From Ophiothrix spiculata (Eukaryota; Echinodermata; Ophiuroidea; Amphilepidida; Ophiotrichidae), in the NCBI GenBank assembly GCA_000969725.1, contig JXSR01S015690.1: a stretch of 33,478 bases of DNA, one strand, 5' to 3'. The notes beneath the pieces were generated by a model. It was given only the letters and a program-made list of their open reading frames with translations. It ran no database searches and was not told the origin of the DNA. A program made the position numbers and the translations under genes. Of this stretch, positions 1-10,288 are shown in pieces; the first letter of the stretch is position 1, and the number at the start of each line of letters is the position of its first letter.

Positions 1-573
1 TTATGAGTAAAGAAGAAGTTACCTTAGAGTGAAACCTCAGAAAATGTATTCAACATTAACGCAACAGACAATCACAAATCAATAGCAAATTATTGCTTAG
101 AAGTGGCTTAAAAATTTAATGAGGAAAGCAATTTTTTTATTATTAATTTTTTATTGCCAATGTGGTTTTTGTTTAATGGTATATCAACTGTGAATTATAA
201 GTTTAGGTCCCCTTATGTTGACCTTTCTCAAAGTCCAAAGTCCAAGCATACATTTATGGTTACAAATAAAGTATTACAATCATGTTCATGAATTTGTTTT
301 TGGTAAGGTAAAGTATGATTTCCCCCCCCCCAAAAAAAAAATCCTAGAAAAATCTAAAATGTAAAAAAAAAAAAATTGAAATAAAAAAAAGTACTGCATA
401 ACCTTTTTCCAGATCACCCAATTTTACAAACACGTGCGACAGCTTTGAGACAATCTATTTTTTTATTTGGCTTTATATACGCACAAGTCTATTCCTCCCA
501 TTTTGTTGTTTAAACCCATTATTTCTGAAATGTTGATGTTATCCGTTTTTTTAGAACTTTTAGAAACATTAAT
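1..573. other. Unassigned AT-rich DNA with a C/A homopolymer tract
   Basis: No gene or clear repeat is visible. A run of C followed by a run of A near 321-350, and further A tracts to about 390, are simple low-complexity sequence. Confidence 0.7.
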
Positions 574-1190
574 CGTCATGTGAGTGCAAGACAGTCATAT
601 CTACAATAGCTGCCATTTGTCATTACTTTGGATTGAACACTCTTGGGTCAGTGGCTCTTGAAATGGTTCTTCAGGTGACTGTGTCACCTGTCACACTCTT
701 GGGTCAGTAGCTCTTGAAATGCTTCTTTAGGTGACACAGAAATGCTTCTTTAGGTGACTGTGTCACCTGAAGAACCATTTCAAGAGCCATTTTCGTTCTA
801 ATGACAAGGGCTTGTGTGGTCTAGCGGAACAGAGCAGGACTCATGATTGGTAGGTTGTGAGTTCCAGTCCCGCTAGTGCCAACGTGTTGTGAACCTGGGC
901 AAATCACTGTATCACACTTGCCTCGTTGACCCAAGCGTATTGGGGAGCTGTTTAGGGGGTAATATCACAACCTTAGTGCTGATAGGTCTGTGCCTTTGGT
1001 CATTGGCCTCAAACGGCCTAGTTTAAGGTGAAATGGTTCTGACGATTCAGGCGTAATAATAATGGCCAGCGCTTTGTATCCACTGGAAAAGGCGCAATAT
1101 AAATGCCGGAATCATTATTATTATAAGGAAGTTAATAAATATAACTTATGGCAGCCATTACAGATACAACTTTCTTGCACTCACATAATG
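574..1190. mobile_element. Foldback/MITE family A, copy 1, interrupted by a SINE
   Basis: The terminal inverted repeats are about 41 bp. The left end is CGTCATGTGAGTGCAAG.. and the right end is ..CTTGCACTCACATAATG. The same ends occur at 12291-12549, which defines a family. Inside are repeated segments (TCTTGAAATG, TTCTTCAGGTGAC) that pair with one another. The element is longer than copy 2 because a tRNA-derived SINE sits inside it (about 808-1127). No transposase is encoded, so it is non-autonomous. Superfamily not assigned. Confidence 0.85.
808..1127 (+). mobile_element. tRNA-derived SINE nested in foldback A copy 1
   Basis: An A-box-like TGGTCTAGCGG lies at 817-827 and a B-box-like GAGTTCCAGTCCC at 859-871, the spacing of an internal Pol III promoter. 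Downstream, CTGGGCAAATCACTGTATC resembles the CTTGGGCAAGGCACTTTATC block of the second SINE in this window. The 3' part includes GGCGCAATATAAATGCCGG followed by an ATT-rich tail, like LINE-derived SINE tails with short microsatellite ends. The acceptor stem does not pair, so it is not a functional tRNA gene. Confidence 0.8.
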
Positions 1191-1657
1191 AAATGAGCTT
1201 GAAGCTAGCTATATCATCCAGCTTAAAATAGGTCGCCCAATCCCAAAGTTGATGCGGTGTTTACCTAGTGATAATTTATTAAGTAATTTCTTGCAGTGAT
1301 TATGAATTTAATATTTTACTTGACGAAGACGTGACAAAATGTCAACATGAAAATTTGATATTATATTGAATCAAGATCTAGGGTATGTTCATTAAGGGTA
1401 AGAAAGTAGGCCTAAAGGTTACATAAATAGGCCTGAATTCAATGTATGCTTTTATAAGACTCTCTTATTGCAAAGTTTATCATTTTAGATTTATTAGATT
1501 TTGGCAACAAGTAAACTTTATCTAATGTTGGCATGACACATCAAGTTTGATTGATTATTAGAGGGTTTTCAAAATTCATGCGTAAAAAGAGTGATTTATT
1601 CCCGTAATTTAATTCCCAATTACCTTATTATAATCTTGTTCAGGACACATAGGAAGT
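1191..1657. other. Unassigned AT-rich DNA
   Basis: I see no gene, repeat or regulatory site here that I can support. Confidence 0.6.
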
Positions 1658-1938
1658 ATTTCAAAAGTGTCCGATTTTGTTCAAACTGTTCCTCTTGCAC
1701 AAGTGTCTACACAAAGTGATAGTTTGAAGTGTGTCAGGTCAATTGTTGCCATGGTAGCAGGCAAAACAAAGTCCATATTTACCATTACGTTGGTACAGTA
1801 GCACAACATTTTCCTTGACCTGTAGCCATAGCAACAACTGATCTGATCTGATGCACTTTAAACTATTACTTTGTGCAGACAGTTTTGCAAGACGAATAGT
1901 TTGAGACCATTTTGAACAAAATCGGACACTTTTGAAAT
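1658..1938. repeat. Foldback repeat, about 281 bp
   Basis: The left end TTTCAAAAGTGTCCGATTTTG pairs with the right end CAAAATCGGACACTTTTGAAA. Pairing continues inward with gaps: CACAAAGTGATAGTTTGAAG near 1711 against CTTTAAACTATTACTTTGTG near 1857. A long imperfect stem covers most of the element. No coding capacity. Family not recognised. Confidence 0.8.
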
Positions 1939-2830
1939 TTTGGACTCCCATAGGGCCAATTCTGTGACCTCTGATATGACCTTTCACATTTTTGGCTATA
2001 ACTCCAGAGCCATATTTCAGACAAAGGTAAAAGTATACTTTTTCTGCTTCCCTGTGATGAGAGGAACATGTTATTGTGGTTTTTAACAAAATTTGACCAA
2101 TTTTGAAATTTCACCCCTTGTTTTGGCAGCCATTTTGTTTTATGCAAATTAACCAACTTTGACAGCTTACATTTTCCTACATTTTAAATATGTTGATCGG
2201 GAGGTCATCAACAGTTAATCCAACCAAAAAATCTTGTGTTGCAATTTTGTCTACGTCAAACAACAGATTTTCTAGCCTATTATAAGAATCCTCAACTGGT
2301 ATATGTTACGATCCCCAAACCATTCTTTCATATGTGCTTGCATTTTTGAGAAAAGTGAGAAAATGTGTAATTTTCTCATTATTGTTGGGGCCCCAACAGT
2401 AATTACAACACAGTAGCCTATGGGGATTTTCAAAATGCAGCGAAATTTTCAGTATATATTTATGTTGTACTCTTCTTTTTATTTAGCTAGAAAATAGGCA
2501 AGATTTTTGTCACATCAAAATCATGAAATGCACCTTTAAGATGCCAATGGCTTGTCTGGCCCACAAGATTATTTCTAGACTAGAATAAGGACCATGTAAG
2601 CGACCAAAAGAAAAACATGTTTTTCTTTGATATTAATCGTTTTTTGTGTACCTGTCACCAGACATCACTTCACAATTATCTGTTAAAACGCTTGATCAAA
2701 TAGTCAAGACCTCATCAAATCATGGGTTTGAATCATGGGTTTGAGATGAACATTTGCTACAATGTTTGATTTGGATTTCTTTTATGAGCTTCATATCATT
2801 AGTTGATGAATTATTTTAAGTATTTAACCC
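1939..2830. other. Unassigned intronic DNA with a 26-bp near-palindrome
   Basis: No gene is visible. At 2378-2403 the sequence is a near-perfect palindrome centred on GTTGGGGCCCCAAC. The end-like GCACCTTTAAG near 2530 resembles MITE termini, but I could not find its partner. Confidence 0.5.
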
Positions 2831-3000
2831 TGTGGAATATAAATTTGTAACTCTGAGTTTCCCCAACCAAATCAGGGATTGTCAGATGATAGGTAATTCA
2901 AGGTGTAGACCATATGGAGTAAGAAATCATTATGAGTGTAACCTAATAAGAGATTATCAGATGCTAGACAATTCAGGCCCTATTGAAAATAAAGTCATTT
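2831..3000. repeat. Degenerate ~70-bp tandem repeat, left block
   Basis: Units share the pattern GGAATAaAGT..TT(T)GAGTTtCcCC, then AGGGATTnTCAGATGnTnGAtAATTCA. Examples are AGGGATTGTCAGATGATAG near 2874, AGAGATTATCAGATGCTAG near 2950, and a later block at 3726-3860 with AGGGATTTTCAGATGTTTG. The two blocks are separated by about 700 bp that includes an inserted MITE-like element. Confidence 0.5.
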
Positions 3001-3068
3001 TTGAATTTCAGCCAATAATGTATCATTTCATTTACACAAGAAAATACATATCGGGCAATAGGATAAAT

Positions 3069-3108
3069 ATATTGTGTAATTGGGTAATATATTGTGTAAT
3101 TGGGTAAA
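3069..3108. repeat. 20-bp tandem duplication
   Basis: ATTGTGTAATTGGGTAATAT is repeated with a period of 20 bp (starts at 3071 and 3091). Confidence 0.85.
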
Positions 3109-3189
3109 ATAATATCTTTTTTTTTTTGGGTATAATATAAGACGATACACACTAAGGTATGAGACATGGATGCCTCCAAAAATGCAAGG

Positions 3190-3451
3190 CGGGCGGATCC
3201 AGGAATTTTCAAAAGAGGGGGCGTAATTTTCACAGCGCCTCGGCGCTCACTCAAAGTCAGGTGTTTGTCTGAAAAATAAGGTGTTGAAGGGTGCAGAAGT
3301 GTTCGAATATACCTAAAAATCATGCATTTGCTGCCGTTATTGACACAATTATTAATTTTCAATGAATAAAATCATTAAAAAGTATTGTTTCTTGACGCGC
3401 TACCAAAACAAGAGGGGGCGTGCGCCCCCTCTAAATCTAAATCCGCCACTG
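3190..3451. mobile_element. MITE-like element with GGCGGATCC-type termini
   Basis: The left end GGCGGATCCAGGAATTTTC, followed by AGAGGGGGCG, opposes the right end CGCCCCCTCTAAATCTAAATCCGCC plus ACTG. Termini of this kind (CAGTGGCGGATCCAG) are widespread in invertebrate genomes and are compatible with hAT-type ends. The left CAGTG is missing here and I see no clear target duplication, so the copy is probably old. Confidence 0.65.
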
Positions 3452-3725
3452 GGCGGAGGCACCCAGTTTACAAAATAACTGGTTTAATACTGAAAGTTTC
3501 ATACATTAAGGGTTTTTTTGCCCAAAATAACCTTAACCCAAAAGTCCAAAAAATGGGAGAAAAACTATACATTTTTACAAAGAAATTTTCTAAAATTTTT
3601 TGACCAAAATTGTTTTAAGTTTTGCCAAAAAAATGCCTGATTTTACTTGATGCAAATTTAGGGCTGGTCATTCCTGTAAAACAGGTGGGTGTTTTTCTGT
3701 CGCCTAAGGGATCATTGTGACAATA

Positions 3726-3870
3726 GATAATTCAAAGTATTGAACCCTTTTGGAATAAGTCATTTTGAGTTTCACTCCCATGTATAAAGGGATTTTCAGA
3801 TGTTTGATAGTTTACAGCAGAGACAGTATGGATATAAAGTCAATATTCTAAGTTTCGCCAGATAGATGGT
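3726..3870. repeat. Degenerate ~70-bp tandem repeat, right block
   Basis: It continues the pattern of 2831-3000: GGAATAAGTCATTTTGAGTTTC near 3751 and GGATATAAAGTCAATATTC near 3829, each beside an AGGGATTTTCAGATG-type segment. The spacing and order suggest one old array split by insertions. Confidence 0.45.
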
Positions 3871-6030
3871 TTATAGATGCATTTTTGTATTCATCTTAGA
3901 CTAATTTTCCAATGTAGGGCTTACCTCTCAGGAAGTTTTTAAGCTCAATTAGTATTTATTAGAAGGTTTTGAGGAGGAAAAGTAAGACATGGTGTGCATA
4001 CTGATGACTTGATTTGCAAGTTAACCACTCACATTGGGGAGTTCTGTATGAACATTATATGGTGTAAGCTTACTTAGCTTACAATATGTGATGGCAGTAA
4101 GCTTACGTTACACACCCTGGAAACTAGTGCTTGAATTCTAATTAGATGCCCTGCTATTAATGTAAGCTTTTTGAGTTATTGTGCTTTGTTATATATCTCT
4201 GACATGATTTGATGAAAGTTTCTTCTTTATTAGCCCAGGTAATTGTGAGAAAAAGAAGATATCCCATCATGCCTTGCTTCCAATGGGATTTTGTACAGGT
4301 TGTCATAGATAGCAGTCAGGCCAGGGCATAATTTTTTTATTTTTTCCTCAGGAGCAAGTTTTTGAAGCTCACAAGTTTCCTCAATCAGCTCGTATTTATT
4401 TTTTCTCATGAAGACACAATTTCATCAATTTCTTTTGTTGCTTCCTGTGAGCAGTGCTTCCCGCTCCCACACAATTTGACAACCTGGATAGCAGTATTGA
4501 TGAAACATAGCACAAAATTTAGGAGACCTCATCCCAGTCTTCCATTTCAGATACACTCCCGCTCGAAAGTATTTCCCCACAAAACCTTTATTCAGCCATG
4601 TCTCAAAAGATGTTTATCCGATTTTCATCATTTTTTTGGCAGAGTCTATATTGTATAATTATCAAACTAACTAATCTGGAATTGCATTCATTGCATTTGA
4701 AAAATATGGTGTGTAATACACATTACTATTTTCCTCTGCACCTAAAAAAGTAAGTTTATATACATTTTAAAACTTACAATCAGAAAATATTCCATCAGGT
4801 TACAAGGTATGTAAACATAAAAATATGACTATTTGAGCTAAAAGTCGCTCAAAATCATGTTGAAAACTTAATAAAACACACTAATGAGTAATTTTCTTTG
4901 AAAATGGGGGTCTTCGGAACTGAAGTAATCTTGAAATGAGTATCTTAGGGAGCGGAAAAGGGGGAGGCTTGAAAAGGGCGTCTTGAGGGCGGGACATGCC
5001 CATACCCTCCGTCAATGTAAATGAACCTCTGGGGAAACACACATATGATGATATGACTTTTAGAAAGTTTAAATATTTTTGCAGAGTTTGGCACAAATAT
5101 GGATACAGCAGGGTTTCCCCCTAGCCATCCCTACCATGGGTCATAAAAAGATTTGGAGGCCTGTGCCTCTAACATGGGACCTTATTGTAGTTCCACCTTA
5201 AGTTTAACTTGATATGCACTGCCCTGCTTTTCTAACAAGACACTTTAAAATATTAACTGACAATACTCTAGCGTTTTTCTACTTTTTAAAAATAAAGTTA
5301 CGCAGTATAATCCTTCCATTTATTCATTAGGGTTATGATTTCGGCCATAAAACACAAACCTGCATACTACACAGCACATATCAAAATGCTTTCCAAGCAT
5401 GATGAACATTGGCACATTTGACATTTGCTGTTCATGTTTATCAGAGCAGAAGATCAAACGGCTTTGCTCGTTTTCACAAAAAAAAAATTGATATTCATGT
5501 AACTTGATTAGCATTTAGGTTAGACGTTGATAATTATGTGCACTTTATTGTGTGAGCAAATATGTTTGAGTGTGTAAGTGAGAGAGTCAGTCTCCTCATG
5601 AAAGATTTACATCTGTATGTCGGCCATTTTGGAAATGGTTACCATAGCAACAGAGGAGGATGCATCGCTTTGCTTGGAGTGTTTATACATACTATGTATT
5701 AGTCTGGTAGCATTTCCTTTCACTTTGTTGTACATTGTTCATAAAAACATGTATTATGTAGGCTGTGAGCTCGCTATTGAGTTGATTTATTATGTAGGCT
5801 GTGAGCTCGCTATTGAGTTGATTTCTGATATGAAATATGAAGGGATGATATTGGTAAAGTAGTACTGCTTCAAGTAGTAATGTATTTGAATAAAACAGGG
5901 CTACATGTATTAGCAATCAAAACAGATCGCATACAAAGATGTATATAAGAACGATGCCTTTTCTACTTGAACTGTGTAAAGAATTGTATTAGCTCTGGGA
6001 TTGTATGTGTATATTTGATATTCATAAAAG
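3871..6030. other. Unassigned intronic DNA with a solitary repeat arm
   Basis: No gene is visible. Positions 4243-4310 resemble one arm of the inverted repeat at 20728-20948 (AAGAAGATATCCCATCATGC, then TTGCTTCC and GGGATTTTGTACAG), so this is a solo or truncated copy. GTAAGCTTAC occurs twice near 4065-4107. Purine-rich and CCCC-rich patches at 4905-5000 look repeat-derived but I cannot delimit them. Confidence 0.55.
5753..5824 (+). repeat. Exact 36-bp tandem duplication
   Basis: The 36-bp unit starting ATTATGTAGGCTGTGAGCTC occurs twice in direct tandem (5753-5788, 5789-5824) with no differences, so the duplication is recent. Confidence 0.95.
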
Positions 6031-6034
6031 TTAA

Positions 6035-6287
6035 GGTGTTTGGTCCATGAGAGATCCGCCCGAAGAATTTTAGTAAAAATCGGCATGAATGATATTTTAT
6101 CGATGTAGAACCGATTTTTAAAATAAAAATTGGGGGTCACCGACTTAGTTTGTGAGAAAAATAATAAAATATGGCAATTTTTAGCTTTCAAACACTACTC
6201 AGTGTATATGCGCATGCGAATTGCGGCACTTACCTACTCAGAAACTAGCGCGTACTGGTAGCGTGGGCGGCGCGTGGACCAAACACC
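6035..6287. mobile_element. TTAA-flanked inverted-repeat element (MITE), about 253 bp
   Basis: The left end GGTGTTTGGTCCA and right end TGGACCAAACACC are inverted repeats, and TTAA lies directly outside both (6031-6034 and 6288-6291). A GC-rich right half (GCGTGGGCGGCGCG) contrasts with the AT-rich surroundings. TTAA duplications are typical of piggyBac-type elements. A TA duplication with longer AAGGTG/CACCTT termini would fit equally well. Confidence 0.75.
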
Positions 6288-6580
6288 TTAATGTATTACA
6301 CAGATAAATTCTTACTGCTGTAGTTACCATGTTGCATAGTCAGTCTCGTCTTGTCTGACTCTTTCCGCGACCACTTGATTGCGATAGAGCCAGTGACAAT
6401 AAACACAAAAGCTGAAATTAGATATTTTGGTTTTTCCCAAGTTGTTTTCTTATTAAATGCAAATAATATTGTATGGTGCATAGTTGTGACTATAGGAGGA
6501 ATAATTCAGCTATGTATATTGAACTTATTTTATCAGGTTTTACATTTGACACATTTCATCAAAGTGATATTTGTCAACAT

Positions 6581-6877
6581 TAAAGGAGCATGATCCGATT
6601 TTTCAAAATTATATTTCAGTTTCTTATGAAAAATCACCCCCTTAAGAGACTTTAGTTTCAAATTCTATTTAAATCAGTCCAACTCTTTTGATGTTTTGAG
6701 CAATTTTGTATTTCACAGTTTTCTATACTTAATTGCATAATTCTATTATAGTTTCCATAAATAGACACATTTTTAGTTATGTCTCAAACATAAAACATGT
6801 TTCAGCTGTAAAAAGTGTTTTTTCTAGAAAATCTCAAAGTTTGAATTAAATTGAATCAAACAGACTATGCTCCTTGA
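6581..6877. mobile_element. AAGGAGC-family MITE, copy 1 (diverged)
   Basis: The left end TAAAGGAGCATGATCCGATT and a weaker right end ATGCTCCTTGA flank about 300 bp. The interior shares landmarks with the other three copies: TTTCAAAATTA, TTTAGTTTCAAATT, CAATTTTGTATTTCA, TAGACACATTTT, TTCAGCTGT and AAAATCTCAAA. Many substitutions make this the oldest-looking copy. Confidence 0.8.
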
Positions 6878-6970
6878 ACACTTTTATAGGATTTGCTGAT
6901 TCTGCATTTAAAAAGGTTTTCCTTTAACACTTTTATAGGATTTGCTGATTCTGCATTTAAAAAGGTTTTG
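6877..6970 (+). repeat. 49-bp tandem duplication at the MITE edge
   Basis: AACACTTTTATAGGATTTGC and the following bases are repeated with a 49-bp period (starts at 6877 and 6926). The junction CCTTTAAC equals the expected undamaged MITE end, so the duplication included the element's terminus. Confidence 0.9.
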
Positions 6971-7037
6971 TTTTTTATAAATTAAGTATTCTCTGTGTGG
7001 CATCAGGCTATTGTTACTAAGGCTTATATCAATAAGC

Positions 7038-7313
7038 AGGCCCGTAGCCAGAATTTTTTCAAGGGGGTGCGGATTTTCAAAAAGTGGACCTTTTGGAGGG
7101 AAAATTTTCGTTTTGGTTGACCCTAAACTAATTTTAGTAGGTTTTTAGCAGTTTTACAAGCATTTTGTGTAGTATTTCATTAAAAAACGACCTACATTTA
7201 CTTGTTTTGGTGCTTTAGGTGTGTGGACCTTTTTTGTACATTGTCAAATTTGAGGGGGTGCGACGCCCCCACCGCACCCCCCCCCCCCCCCCCCCCCTTG
7301 GCTACGGGCTTGT
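7038..7313. mobile_element. hAT-like MITE with 8-bp target duplication
   Basis: The inverted termini are AGGCCCGTAGCCA and TTGGCTACGGGCTTG. The direct repeat CAATAAGC flanks the element exactly (7030-7037 and 7314-7321). An 8-bp duplication with (C)AGG-type termini is the signature of the hAT superfamily. The interior has mirrored GGGGGTGCG / CGCACCCC blocks and a run of 21 C (7277-7297). No transposase is encoded. Confidence 0.88.
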
Positions 7314-7407
7314 CAATAAGCCTTCAACGATGAGTACCAATTGGGGACAATGGAACAAGGAACAAGGGCATTTGCCACAGGGAACAGCCAATGGATACAA
7401 GGCCTTA

Positions 7408-7862
7408 GGCGTTGGAGCACAATTAGGCCACAACTTGGTGAGGCCGACTGCAACCAGACCACATATGTGGACCGCCGCGGCAAAAGGGTGCAGTTGTCGG
7501 CTCGTACATGTTGCTCCTTGTAGCATATCTGATGTATGCTATTTGTATGCATCAGATATGCTACAATGAGCAACATGTATCTATTATATTCTTTGTTGAT
7601 GGAAAAAATAAACTGAAACTGAAACTGAATGTAGGAGCCGACAACTGCACCCTTTTGCCGCGGCGGGACACATATTAGATTTTCCAATATGGCCACCAAT
7701 AGCATTGATTATGCACTTCTAGATTATTGTAAAATATCATTTACATGTTTCGAAGTTATCTAGAGTACATAATCAAGTCTACGGTAGCCATTTTGGAAAA
7801 TCAAAGCTGGGCTGGGTTGGGGCCAGCCGCAGAAAGTTGTGGCCTAATTGTGCTCCAATGCC
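7408..7862. repeat. Two-tier foldback element with a small insertion in one arm
   Basis: Outer arms: GTTGGAGCACAATTAGGCCA (7411) against TGGCCTAATTGTGCTCCAA (7840). Inner arms: CCGCCGCGGCAAAAGGGTGC (7472) against GCACCCTTTTGCCGCGGCGG (7647), continuing to a terminal hairpin CATATCTGATG / CATCAGATATG. About 55 bp (7580-7632) interrupts the right inner arm and ends in an (ACTGAA)-type repeat, like the 3' tail of some LINEs. CpG-rich inner arms stand out against the AT-rich surroundings. Confidence 0.82.
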
Positions 7863-8513
7863 TTAGTGGGTGATAAGCATCCATGTTATTGTCCTATTGA
7901 AAATGAGATGCATGTAACTTTCTACAGCTGGTTTGTTTAGGAAAGGGAAGCCAGTGTTTTATCAATCTCTTTCTGCAATTATGTTTTACTTATTTGAATC
8001 TTTATAATTGTGTATAGTATGAATTTTCCTGATAAGGAAGTTAACTATGAAACAAAAAATTATTTTATTGTGTGCTCTTATCGTGTTGAAAACATCTTTT
8101 GCATACAGCATACATTTGTAGAATATCCTGTAAGCTTCTCTTTTGGGTAGATCTTTACATTTGTATCTTTTAAAATCTGTTTCAACTTTTAATTCTAACT
8201 CCTAGCAGTTAGGAGAGTTTTTTTTATGAAATCTGCCAGTGAAATTGATAGAACTTTAAATGGAACACTGGTCTTTGTAAGAACAATTTGTTTCAAATTC
8301 TGATTTCTTCCATCACAAATCCTGACTTTTTTCTATGTAACATCACCCAGGGTGTTCTTCATTTACAACATACCATGATTGTGTATTTCCATTTGGTTTT
8401 TATTTTTTTCCATAAAGGGCGGCAGAATACATCTCGGAAGCTTATTAGTAAGATCCTTGTCATCATTTTTCTTTGTCTATCTGTTTGTCTGGTCAAGTAG
8501 TATGATAGGAACA
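7863..8513. other. Unassigned AT-rich DNA
   Basis: I see nothing here beyond short homopolymers and a small CTCCTAGCAGTTAGGAG hairpin near 8198. Confidence 0.6.
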
Positions 8514-8637
8514 CTTTAACCCTTTATGTGGTACATGTGACATAAACTCATCTCTCTGCATTTAATTTGAATACTGCAATTGGATGTGGAGTAAGGTTTT
8601 GTCACCTAGTTTAACCTCCACATAATCAGGGTTAAAG
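8514..8637. repeat. Short inverted-repeat element, 124 bp
   Basis: The left end CTTTAACCCTTTATGTGG pairs with the right end CCACATAATCAGGGTTAAAG. The interior is not repetitive. It looks like a very small MITE, but no target duplication is clear. Confidence 0.65.
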
Positions 8638-8977
8638 AGAACCTTTACATACTACTTTTCTTTAATTTCATATATGTTTTTTTTTCATGTAACTCTTATT
8701 TATCCATCTTAATTTCACCATTATCGTTTTGTTTTCCATTTTGTGTTTTAATTCAATGATAACTTGTCAAAGCATTCAAATATTTTGGCTTATAAATCGT
8801 GTCGCTTAATGTGTTAATTGGCAATGCACCGCAAGCTGACTTTGTTTTTATTGCATAATAGCTTTGACTATTATAGTTTATTACACTGCACTTGTACTTC
8901 AATGTCTTAAGTTTCATAATCTATTCTTGCGGTGGATTTCATTAATTCATTCCGTACTTAACTTTGTATTTAATAAA

Positions 8978-9318
8978 CGACAATGCAATGAATTAACATT
9001 TTAGTTCAGGTGATTTAGGAAGTAACTTTTAAACCCCTTTCAAGTCAGGCAGTCATTACTTAAAGGGACTAGCCTAGATTTCACTTAGAATTAAAAGAAA
9101 ATTAAGGAAATGCTCAAATAAAGCTTAAAATGTAGTAAATCCAAAAAACCGACAATGCAATGAATTAACATTTTAGTTCAGGTGATTTAGGAAGTAACTT
9201 AACCCTTTCAAGTCAGGCAGTCATTATTTAAAGGGACTAGCCTAGATTTCACTTAGAATTAAAAGAAAATTAAGGAAATGCTCAAATAAAGCTTAAAATG
9301 TAGTAAATCAAAAAAAAA
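8978..9318 (+). repeat. 172-bp tandem duplication
   Basis: Copy 1 (8978-9149) and copy 2 (9150-9318) start CGACAATGCAATGAATTAAC and run to TAGTAAATC plus an A tract with only a few differences. The duplicated unit carries the left terminus of the element at 9231-9756, so that terminus is present twice. Confidence 0.93.
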
Positions 9319-9756
9319 TCTACACAGAACTGGCTAAAATTGAGAGAGAATTGGCTTTTATTTTTACAAATCATTCTGTGATGGTGGTGTGACTATGCCC
9401 AGTGTTTTTAAGTCCTAAATTCAAAACTCTGATGGATTTACCAGTTAAAAGTTCAATCAAAGCTTCTAAAGACAATTTAAAATGAAAACAATTAAATTAA
9501 AAATAATTTAGTTGACCGTCACAGGTACGGAGACAAGATAATTGTAAGATTTAAAAGTAGAAACACTGTTTTACACCATTTTATTCCTCAGGAGAAAAAT
9601 TATAGTTGGTATAGATTTGATTTGTTCCAATATTCCACAATTTCAGGGAGAATTACTGGTAGGTGATATTGCTATAATCATGTTTTATTGATTCATGTAA
9701 AAAATATGCAAGTAGCGGGGAGAATCTTGGCCAGTCCCTTTAAGCAAAAATGTTCC
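9231..9756. mobile_element. Inverted-repeat element with TTAAAGGGACT termini
   Basis: The left end TTAAAGGGACTAGCCTAGATT (also at 9060 because of the tandem duplication) opposes the right end AATCTTGGCCAGTCCCTTTAA near 9732-9752. The termini match over about 22 bp with a few differences. The interior is non-coding. A non-autonomous DNA element is likely. Confidence 0.72.
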
Positions 9757-10288
9757 CTACATTGCAACTGTCATATATCACTCTTAGGTTTCTTGCCAGA
9801 TGCCTCTTTGCAATATTAGAGCATTTCTTTTGAGAGTGGTAGTCTAGAATTCGGTGCAACACCAAAAATACACATGTTGAATACTGTATATGACTGGATT
9901 AATATTCATTGACATATTTGGGAAGAGAAATAATCGAAGTTAATGAATTAATTTTGATCACATTTTTTACTGGTAAATTTTGAAATAACCAGTATTATAT
10001 CTTAAATTCCTAAGGTAATATTTTAAATAATTCATACATTTACCAGTCAGGTGAGTTTGTTTTGACCAACAATGCCTTTGATGCTTAAAAGTCTTCACCT
10101 ACCAAACTTTTTAGTTCGACAATTGAAAATGTCTGATCAATTTATTCCTCAAATCTCTTCCAGATTTCAAAAAGAATTATATATCTTTAAATTTTCAAAG
10201 TCTTTTTTTTTCTTGTAATCATCTTCTTATGGGTGCTATGAGCCACACTCCCTGTGTTCTTGATGGCATCCACATCTAACTTATGAAC
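9757..10288. other. Unassigned AT-rich DNA
   Basis: No feature that I can support. Confidence 0.6.

Noticed and set aside
1739-2089. 116-codon open frame on the - strand
   Set aside because: It overlaps the right arm of a foldback repeat and has no recognisable family features.
3068-3107. Possible promoter-like AT-rich repeat
   Set aside because: It is a simple 20-bp duplication with no other promoter signal.
2973-3362. 129-codon open frame on the - strand
   Set aside because: It spans simple repeats and the edge of a MITE-like element, has no recognisable domain and biased low-complexity content.
7219-7569. 116-codon open frame on the + strand
   Set aside because: It runs through the poly-C tract and hairpin arms of two repeat elements; a proline run from poly-C and no conserved motif.
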